A stretch of DNA of 28,006 nucleotides from an uncultured Oscillospiraceae bacterium (GTDB lineage Bacteria > Bacillota > Clostridia > Oscillospirales > JAAYXM01), in assembly GCA_934446465.1 (NCBI GenBank), contig CAKSEF010000019.1, forward strand, positions 1 to 28,006. The letters run 5' to 3'. Within the stretch, counting starts at the first letter, position 1, and each line of letters opens with the position of its first letter. Both the position numbers and the translations under genes were made by a program. The notes under the pieces are model-generated. The model ran no database searches, was not told the origin of the DNA, and saw only the letters and a program-made list of their open reading frames with translations. Below are positions 22,936 to 28,006 of the stretch, piece after piece.

Positions 22936-23748
22936 TTATTCTTTCCGGCCTAACTCATAAGCGCGTTCGGTACATCTTTTAGCCGCTCTGAGAATAAAAT
23001 CTTCAAATTTAAATTCATCAAACACGCTGAGCGCCGCAACCGTTGTTCCTCCCGGCGAAGATACCTGTCTTATAAGTTCTGTCGGCGTTTTTTTGCTCGA
23101 AATCAAATAATTTGCTGAACCTTTCATTGCCGCTGCAGAAAGCTTCAGCGAATCCTCATAGCTAAGCCCCATGTTCTCCCCCGCTTTCGCCATTGCATCA
23201 AGCATCCTGAAAAAGAACGCCGGGCTTGAGCTCGACATAGGTATTGCCTCATTGATTTTTGACTCAGGCAAAATGACAACATCTCCAGCCGCCATAAAAA
23301 TATCTTTGACGGTTTCAAAAATATCTCCCGACACATCGGCATTTTCTGCAAGCACTGTAATTCCGTCGAGTATGAGCATTGGCGTATTCGGCAACGCGCG
23401 TATAATCGGAATTTCGTCTCCGATTATATTTCGTATATGCTCCGTTGACACTCCGGCAGCTATGGAGACTACACATGACGCTCTAATCGAATTCTTGATT
23501 TCGTGCAGCACAGAATCAACTATCTGCGGTTTAACAGCTATAAACAGTATTCCGTCATTTTCCGCTGCTTCCGAATTTGAATTCATGACACAGGCTCCAA
23601 GCCTGCGGTACATATCTTTATGCTCATCATTTTTGTCCGATACCGAAATATCTGATATGCTTCTTATATTTGATGAAACAAGACCGTTTATGATTGCGCC
23701 TGCCATATTTCCAGCGCCGATAAATGTGATTTTCTTACTCGATAACAT
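22936..23748 (-). CDS. proC: Pyrroline-5-carboxylate reductase
   Basis: ProC reduces 1-pyrroline-5-carboxylate to proline with NAD(P)H, the last step of proline synthesis. The 270-residue product has the Rossmann GAGNMAGAI at 11-19, the AVKPQ motif near 91-95, RALPNTPM near 139-146 with preserved proline signature, and the C-terminal LIRQVSSPGGTTVAALSVF segment (family signature RxxVxSPGGTTxAgl). GGGAG lies 9 nt before the ATG. It has its own promoter. proA and proB are not in the window. It may continue into spoIIM-xerD, as no terminator separates them. Confidence 0.96.
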   Translation of the reverse strand: MLSSKKITFIGAGNMAGAIINGLVSSNIRSISDISVSDKNDEHKDMYRRLGACVMNSNSEAAENDGILFIAVKPQIVDSVLHEIKNSIRASCVVSIAAGVSTEHIRNIIGDEIPIIRALPNTPMLILDGITVLAENADVSGDIFETVKDIFMAAGDVVILPESKINEAIPMSSSSPAFFFRMLDAMAKAGENMGLSYEDSLKLSAAAMKGSANYLISSKKTPTELIRQVSSPGGTTVAALSVFDEFKFEDFILRAAKRCTERAYELGRKE

Positions 23749-23796
23749 TTTTCGCTGCTCCCAAATAATTTACTTTACATAAAACTGCGTAAATAA

Positions 23797-23825
23797 AATA
23801 TACATCAAAACGCCGACAAATTCAA
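23797..23825 (-). promoter_or_regulatory. Sigma-A promoter of proC
   Basis: On the minus strand TTGAAT (23820-23825), a 17-nt spacer and TATATT (23797-23802); start about 40 nt before the proC ATG. Confidence 0.75.
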
Positions 23826-23871
23826 GTGCAACCTTAAGTTGTGGACTTTTTTTGTAGTTTTGTACAAAAAG

Positions 23872-23896
23872 TTATGTAAACTAAATTATGTAAACC
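23872..23896. repeat. Two direct copies of TTATGTAAAC, dif-arm-like
   Basis: TTATGTAAAC occurs at 23872-23881 and 23886-23895 (start-to-start 14 nt). An inverted near-copy, ACTTTACATAA, lies at 23772-23782 in the proC leader. The sequence equals the XerD-side arm of Firmicutes dif as I remember it (TTATGTAAACT). It could instead be an operator upstream of proC. Confidence 0.6.
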
Positions 23897-23915
23897 TGAG
23901 CAACCGTAAAATAAT

Positions 23916-23941
23916 AAACGCATCTGTAGTAAGATGCGTTT
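23916..23941 (-). terminator. Probable terminator of the asd-dapA-dapB operon
   Basis: Perfect 10-bp stem AAACGCATCT/AGATGCGTTT (23916-23925 with 23932-23941), 6-nt loop; on the minus strand it is followed by ATTATTTTA. It lies about 90 nt after the dapB stop. Confidence 0.75.
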
Positions 23942-24032
23942 ATCTAAAACCCTATATTTTGTTGCATCAGGAGAAAAAACTAAAAGTCAAGTATCTGATT
24001 AACAAAAAATCAATTTCGTCAGGTTGAACAAA

Positions 24033-24806
24033 TTATTTTTTCAAGGAGGCCGCGGCTATGAGGTCATCCATTGAATACTTTCCCGGCATTCTGCACTCTG
24101 TGAGAAATCTCGCAGCGCTGAGCGCACCCGAGGCAAAAACTTCCCGTGATTGAGCGATGTGTTTTAACTCAAGTGTTTCATTTTCACCCGCAAAAATCAC
24201 TTCGTGCTCCCCTATTATTGTTCCGCCGCGAACAGAGTGTATTCCTATTTCATTGCGGTCTCTTTTTTTCTTATAGGCGTGTCTGTCATAAACTCGTATC
24301 GCATCATAACACACGGATTCTTCGATTGCATCAGCAATCATCACGGCTGTTCCGCTCGGAGCATCAAGCTTTTGATTATGATGCTTTTCTATTATCTCTA
24401 TGTCAAACGTGTCGCCCAGAACCCTTGCTGCCTGTTTCACAAGAGCAATTAGTATATTCACCCCGAGGGACATATTTCCCGAACGAAAAACAGGGATAGA
24501 TTCTGACGCCTTTTCTATGTCTGCTAAATTGTCGTCTGTATATCCGGTTGTACAAGACACGAGAGGCAGCTTTTTACCGACACAATATCCAAGAAGCGAA
24601 GGAAGGACGGAAGGGTTTGAAAAATCAATTACAACATCGGCGTCTTCGCGCACTGAGTCAAAATCGGTATATACCGGATACGTGGATTTACAGGTTTTGC
24701 TTACATCAACACCGGCAGAAATAATCAAATTCTTATTCTTCAGACACAGCTCACTTATTGCAGTGCCCATTCTTCCGTTACAGCCGGACAGTAAAATTTT
24801 TATCAT
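24033..24806 (-). CDS. dapB: 4-hydroxy-tetrahydrodipicolinate reductase
   Basis: DapB reduces the DapA product on the way to diaminopimelate and lysine, using NAD(P)H. The 257-residue product has GCNGRMG at 8-14 (nucleotide binding), TTGYT near 87-91, FRSGNMSLGVN near 108-117 and the signature EKHHNQKLDAPSGTA at 140-154 with catalytic H142/H143 and K146. It is the last gene of asd-dapA-dapB, 13 nt after dapA. Diaminopimelate supplies peptidoglycan crosslinks and dipicolinate for spores. dapL/dapD/ddh and lysC are not in the window. Confidence 0.97.
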   Translation of the reverse strand: MIKILLSGCNGRMGTAISELCLKNKNLIISAGVDVSKTCKSTYPVYTDFDSVREDADVVIDFSNPSVLPSLLGYCVGKKLPLVSCTTGYTDDNLADIEKASESIPVFRSGNMSLGVNILIALVKQAARVLGDTFDIEIIEKHHNQKLDAPSGTAVMIADAIEESVCYDAIRVYDRHAYKKKRDRNEIGIHSVRGGTIIGEHEVIFAGENETLELKHIAQSREVFASGALSAARFLTECRMPGKYSMDDLIAAASLKK

Positions 24807-24819
24807 TTGAATTCACTAC

Positions 24820-25713
24820 CTAACCGACAATTTTAATTCCGATATTTTTCATGGCGCGTACGAGTAAATCACGGTTTTCCGGAGCTATTTCGTACAATGG
24901 CATACGGAGGTATCCGTTGTCTCTTCCCATGAGTTTTAACGCTGTTTTTACGGGTATTGGGTTCACTTCTTTAAACAATGCGCAGATTATCTCATGAAGC
25001 TTAATCTGATATTTTGCGGCATCCGCAAATTTTCCATCGAGAGCTAAATGGCACATCTTCGACATTTCTGCCGGCAAAATATTTGCTGCCGTTGAGATAA
25101 CTCCTTTTGCTCCGAGAGACATCATAGGAATTACTTGGTCATCCTCACCGGACCAAATGTTCAACTCATCTCCGCACTTGCCGAGTGTTTCAACTACAAG
25201 AGACAGATTTCCGCTTGCTTCCTTAACGCCATTGATATTTGGATGCTTTGAAAGCTCTAAATAAGTATCCGATTTGCAACAAAGCCCTGTCCTTGATGGG
25301 ACATTGTAAACAATTATCGGAATATTAACTCTGTCCGCGATATACGTATAATGATTTATGAGTCCGCGCTGAGTAGTTTTATTGTAATACGGCGTAACCA
25401 TGAGCAAACCGTCCGCACCAACGCTCTCCGCGAACTTTGACAGTTCCAACGCGTACGTAGTATCATTGCTGCCTGTACCCGCAATAAGAGGAACCCGGCC
25501 CGCAATCTTTTTCAGGCTATATTCAATCACACGGCAATGTTCCTCGTGATTGAGTGTGGCAGACTCGCCCGTGGTACCGCAAACGGTTATTGAATCTATT
25601 CCGTTATCAATCTGAAAATCGATTAGCTCTCCAAGACCATCAAGATTTAAGCCGTTTTCAGTAAGCGGAGTAACAATAGCAACGTTTGCACCTGTAAAAA
25701 CAGGATTTTTCAT
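24820..25713 (-). CDS. dapA: 4-hydroxy-tetrahydrodipicolinate synthase
   Basis: DapA condenses aspartate semialdehyde and pyruvate. The 297-residue TIM-barrel protein has the expected catalytic residues: T47-T48 in GTTGESATL, Y136 in IIVYNVPSRTG, and Schiff-base K164 in GVKEASGN; Y110 lies in TPYYNK. The start MKNPVFTG at 25713 is chosen because GGGAG lies 9 nt upstream and family members begin there; a frame reaching back to 25803 would run into asd. It is the middle gene of asd-dapA-dapB, 40 nt after asd. Confidence 0.97.
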   Translation of the reverse strand: MKNPVFTGANVAIVTPLTENGLNLDGLGELIDFQIDNGIDSITVCGTTGESATLNHEEHCRVIEYSLKKIAGRVPLIAGTGSNDTTYALELSKFAESVGADGLLMVTPYYNKTTQRGLINHYTYIADRVNIPIIVYNVPSRTGLCCKSDTYLELSKHPNINGVKEASGNLSLVVETLGKCGDELNIWSGEDDQVIPMMSLGAKGVISTAANILPAEMSKMCHLALDGKFADAAKYQIKLHEIICALFKEVNPIPVKTALKLMGRDNGYLRMPLYEIAPENRDLLVRAMKNIGIKIVG

Positions 25714-25753
25714 AATCTCATTCTCCCTCTCTATCTCTCTAAAACTGCTTATC

Positions 25754-26833
25754 TCAGTCCATATAGCCTTCGGCGCAGAGAAGTTCCGCAAGAAGCACCG
25801 CACCGCCCGCAGCGCCCCTTAATGTGTTGTGCGCAAGGCAAATAAACTTAATTGTATACTGAGTATCACGGCGAAGACGTCCGAGAGATACTGCCATTCC
25901 TCCCTCAAGCTCACGCTCTGACTTTGTCTGAGGTCTGTCATTCTCTTCAAAGTAGTGCATATACTGCTTCGGCGCACTCGGAAGATTAAGTTCCTGGGGG
26001 CGACTCTTATAGTTTTTCCAACGGTCAATTATTTCGTCAAGTTCAACATCCTTATCAAAGGAAGCAAAGACTGCGGCCATATGTCCGTCCGTAACAGGTA
26101 CTCTTACGCACTGAGCTGTAATTGAAGGCAGACTTGCCGGTATAATTTCTCCATTTTCTATCGTTCCCCAAATTTTGAGCGGCTCTTTTTCGGACTTCTC
26201 TTCTTCCCCGCCGATATAAGGAATTACATTGTCTATCATTTCAGGCCAACGATCAAAAGTTTTTCCTGCTCCGGAGATTGCTTGATATGTGCAGGTGAGT
26301 ACCTTTGTGAGACCCAAATCACGAATTGCATCAAGTGCCGGAACATACCCCTGGATTGAGCAATTTGACTTTACTGCGATAAAACCGCGTTTCGTTCCGA
26401 GACGCGCGCGCTGCGATTTTATAACGTTGAGATGTTCATAATTTATTTCAGGAATAATCATCGGAACATCAGGGGTAAATCTATGCGCACTGTTATTTGA
26501 AACAACCGGGCACTCAGCCTTTGCGTAGGCCTCTTCAAGCGCACGTATTTCGTCTTTTTTCATTGCGACGGCACAGAATACGAAATCAACGGAAGCAGCT
26601 ATTTTTTCGATATCTTTTTCAGCATCATAGACAATCATATCTCTAAGATTCTCGGGAACAGGTGTTTTCATTGACCAACGGTCTCCGAGAGCCTCAGAAT
26701 ACGTCTTTCCCGCCGAACGTCCGCTTGCGGCAAGTGCCTTTACATTAAACCACGGATGATTTTCGAGAAGACTGGCAAAACGCTGCCCCACCATTCCCGT
26801 ACATCCTATTATTCCTACATTATAAGATTTCAT
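25754..26833 (-). CDS. asd: Aspartate-semialdehyde dehydrogenase (long, archaeal/fungal-type)
   Basis: Asd reduces aspartyl phosphate to aspartate semialdehyde, the branch point to lysine, threonine and methionine. The 359-residue product has GCTGMVGQ at 10-17 (NADP loop), catalytic C158 in AVKSNCSIQGY, QAISGAGKTF near 184-193 and H251 in VTDGHMAAVF. Its length and motif variants (SNCS rather than NCST) place it with the archaeal/fungal-type branch rather than the E. coli type, as far as sequence reading allows. AGGAGG lies 6 nt before the ATG. It is the first gene of asd-dapA-dapB. Confidence 0.96.
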   Translation of the reverse strand: MKSYNVGIIGCTGMVGQRFASLLENHPWFNVKALAASGRSAGKTYSEALGDRWSMKTPVPENLRDMIVYDAEKDIEKIAASVDFVFCAVAMKKDEIRALEEAYAKAECPVVSNNSAHRFTPDVPMIIPEINYEHLNVIKSQRARLGTKRGFIAVKSNCSIQGYVPALDAIRDLGLTKVLTCTYQAISGAGKTFDRWPEMIDNVIPYIGGEEEKSEKEPLKIWGTIENGEIIPASLPSITAQCVRVPVTDGHMAAVFASFDKDVELDEIIDRWKNYKSRPQELNLPSAPKQYMHYFEENDRPQTKSERELEGGMAVSLGRLRRDTQYTIKFICLAHNTLRGAAGGAVLLAELLCAEGYMD

Positions 26834-26860
26834 TTCAGACCTCCTGTTTATAGTTTCTAC

Positions 26861-26933
26861 ATTACACGATATGCAGAATCAACTTTAGTGTTACAAATGT
26901 AAATTACTGTTGAAAAAAAGCGCATCGTGTAAT
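26861..26933. repeat. Separated inverted repeat between asd and queA promoters
   Basis: ATTACACGAT (26861-26870) and ATCGTGTAAT (26924-26933) are perfect reverse complements, 53 nt apart. The second arm lies between the -35 and -10 of the queA promoter. It could close a hairpin in the asd leader or be a paired operator. Confidence 0.7.
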
Positions 26934-26938
26934 ATAAT
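26910..26938 (+). promoter_or_regulatory. Sigma-A promoter for queA
   Basis: TTGAAA (26910-26915), a 17-nt spacer and perfect TATAAT (26933-26938); start near 26945, leader of about 90 nt. Confidence 0.75.
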
Positions 26939-26960
26939 CTATATCGTATTATTACATTAA

Positions 26961-26990
26961 ATAATACCATGTATAGCTATTGAATGTCAA
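26961..26990 (-). promoter_or_regulatory. Sigma-A promoter for asd-dapA-dapB
   Basis: On the minus strand TTGACA (26985-26990), an 18-nt spacer and TATTAT (26961-26966); start near 26954, leader of about 120 nt. It faces the queA promoter, so the two start regions overlap. Confidence 0.75.
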
Positions 26991-27032
26991 TATTACTGAG
27001 TATAAAAATATGAGAAAGTAAAGGAAAAATCA

Positions 27033-28006
27033 ATGAAAAAATCAGATTTCTACTTCGATTTGCCAGAAGAGTTAATTGCGCAGACTCCGACAAAAAAAAG
27101 AGATGCTTCACGTCTGCTCACACTGAACAAAAAGACAGGAGAAATCTCACACCGTCATTTCTACGACATAGCTGACCTCCTTCTTCCTGGGGATTGTCTC
27201 GTTCTGAACGATTCAAGAGTCATACCTGCCCGTCTCCTCGGCGAACGAAAAACAGGCGGTGCGGTTGAGGTACTGCTCTTAAAGGATTTAGGAAATAACA
27301 AGTGGGAAACACTCACACGCCCCGGCAGAAAAACAAGGCGCGGAGAAGAGTTATTCTTCGGCGGCGATACATTGCGCGCCGTTGTTGCTGATGAGCTTGA
27401 TGACGGCAGGCGCGTCGTCGAATTTTCATATGAAGGGATATTCCTCGAGGTGCTGGAGAAACTCGGAGAAATGCCTCTCCCTCCATATATTCATGAACGT
27501 CTTGTTGACTCAGAACGTTATCAGACCGTATATTCCAAAAACATCGGCTCGGCCGCGGCCCCGACAGCGGGACTTCACTTCACGGACGAACTCCTTGATA
27601 AAATCAGAAAATCGGGAATAGACTTAGCTTTTGTTACGCTTCATGTGGGTCTTGGAACATTCAGACCTGTAAAGGCTGACGAAATAGAAGACCACAAGAT
27701 GCACTCTGAATACTACGAAATATCAAAAGAGGCGCAGGATAAGATTATTTCTGCAAAACACAGAGGCGGACGTATAATAGCGGTAGGCACAACATCATGC
27801 AGAACGCTCGAGTCTGCGTTCTCCGAAAACGGAGAAATTGAGCGCCCATCCGGAAACACGAGCATATTCATTTATCCCGGATACAAGTTTAAGGCAGTAG
27901 ACGCACTTATTACAAATTTTCACCTTCCCGAAAGCACCTTGATTATGCTTGTGTCAGCTCTGGCAGGGCGTGAAAACATAATGAATGCCTATAATACAGC
28001 GATAGC
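27033..28006 (+). CDS. queA: tRNA preQ1(34) S-adenosylmethionine ribosyltransferase-isomerase QueA (partial)
   Basis: QueA moves the ribosyl part of SAM onto preQ1 in tRNA to make epoxyqueuosine. Reading from ATG 27033 gives MKKSDFYFDLPEELIAQTP, the standard QueA N-terminus, then LNDSRVIPARLLGE near 56-69, GSAAAPTAGLHFT near 171-183, TLHVGLGTFRPV near 203-214, GTTSCRTLE near 251-259 and TNFHLPESTLIMLV near 291-304. About 324 residues are present; the family has about 340, so only the last 15 or so are cut by the window edge. AAAGGA precedes the ATG by about 8 nt. It has its own promoter and is divergent from asd. Confidence 0.96.
   Translation, partial: MKKSDFYFDLPEELIAQTPTKKRDASRLLTLNKKTGEISHRHFYDIADLLLPGDCLVLNDSRVIPARLLGERKTGGAVEVLLLKDLGNNKWETLTRPGRKTRRGEELFFGGDTLRAVVADELDDGRRVVEFSYEGIFLEVLEKLGEMPLPPYIHERLVDSERYQTVYSKNIGSAAAPTAGLHFTDELLDKIRKSGIDLAFVTLHVGLGTFRPVKADEIEDHKMHSEYYEISKEAQDKIISAKHRGGRIIAVGTTSCRTLESAFSENGEIERPSGNTSIFIYPGYKFKAVDALITNFHLPESTLIMLVSALAGRENIMNAYNTAI

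Noticed and set aside
23839..24027. Plus-strand 62-codon frame between proC and dapB
   Set aside because: No ribosome site; it runs through the dapB terminator hairpin and the repeat motifs.
25714..25803. dapA extended upstream by 30 residues
   Set aside because: It would overlap the end of asd, and GGGAG with 9-nt spacing supports the start at 25713.
26834..26954. Lysine riboswitch in the asd leader
   Set aside because: The leader is only about 120 nt and I see none of the conserved lysine-aptamer core; only a simple inverted repeat is present.
27382..27621. Plus-strand 79-codon frame near the window end
   Set aside because: It is an out-of-frame shadow within queA, which is clearly coding in another frame.
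1..28006. CRISPR arrays, transposases, prophage genes, tRNA or rRNA genes
   Set aside because: Both strands were read for regular repeats, transposase motifs and cloverleafs in the intergenic regions and none was found.

Overview
The window reads as a chromosomal, mostly housekeeping stretch from a low-to-moderate-GC, Gram-positive anaerobe, most likely class Clostridia (Oscillospirales/Ruminococcaceae-like). The reasons are strong AGGAGG ribosome sites, textbook sigma-A promoters, Firmicutes-type RNA leaders (L13, ZTP, L20), a purine pathway that uses a stand-alone AICAR transformylase plus a PurO-type IMP cyclohydrolase, and a spoIIM-xerD pair in the same order as in Bacillus. spoIIM points to a spore-forming ancestry. 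I see no phage, transposon, CRISPR, tRNA or rRNA.

Layout. 1-873 (-): rplM-rpsI behind a structured leader. 987-1760 (+): a TtcA-like tRNA thiolation enzyme. Its 3' end carries the promoter of the next unit, a ZTP riboswitch with an overlapping terminator. 1901-13132 (+): a compact de novo purine operon, purE-purC-purF-purM-purN-purO-purH-purD-purL, covering every step from PRPP to IMP except PurB (and PurK, if used). ZTP/ZMP builds up when 10-formyl-THF is short. The operon encodes two 10-formyl-THF-using enzymes (PurN and the AICAR transformylase), so the sensor and the pathway fit together. 13160-14405 (-): tcdA, a probable 6S RNA with its own promoter, and a DUF1292 protein. 14493-15800 (+): infC-rpmI-rplT behind an attenuator leader, with infC apparently starting at AUC. 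15863-16807 (+): an LDH-family dehydrogenase. 17090-19282 (+): a membrane-fusion protein and a MacB/FtsX permease with no ATPase gene. 19454-22863: a tyrosine recombinase (+) facing a YesL-like membrane protein, XerD and SpoIIM (-). 22936-23748 (-): proC. 24033-26833 (-): the lysine/DAP operon asd-dapA-dapB. 27033-end (+): queA, cut by the window edge.

Most notable: the only PurF in the purine operon begins Met-Gly-Gly. It lacks the N-terminal catalytic cysteine and the other glutaminase-pocket residues, but keeps the PRPP loop and the Fe-S cysteines. Other points are the AUC start of infC, an LDH with the substrate-specificity Gln replaced by Arg, dif-like arms upstream of proC, and an inverted repeat with 11-6-11 geometry just upstream of the recombinase promoter. 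No wholly new multigene system is evident. The degenerate-glutaminase PurF is the best candidate for undescribed biochemistry.
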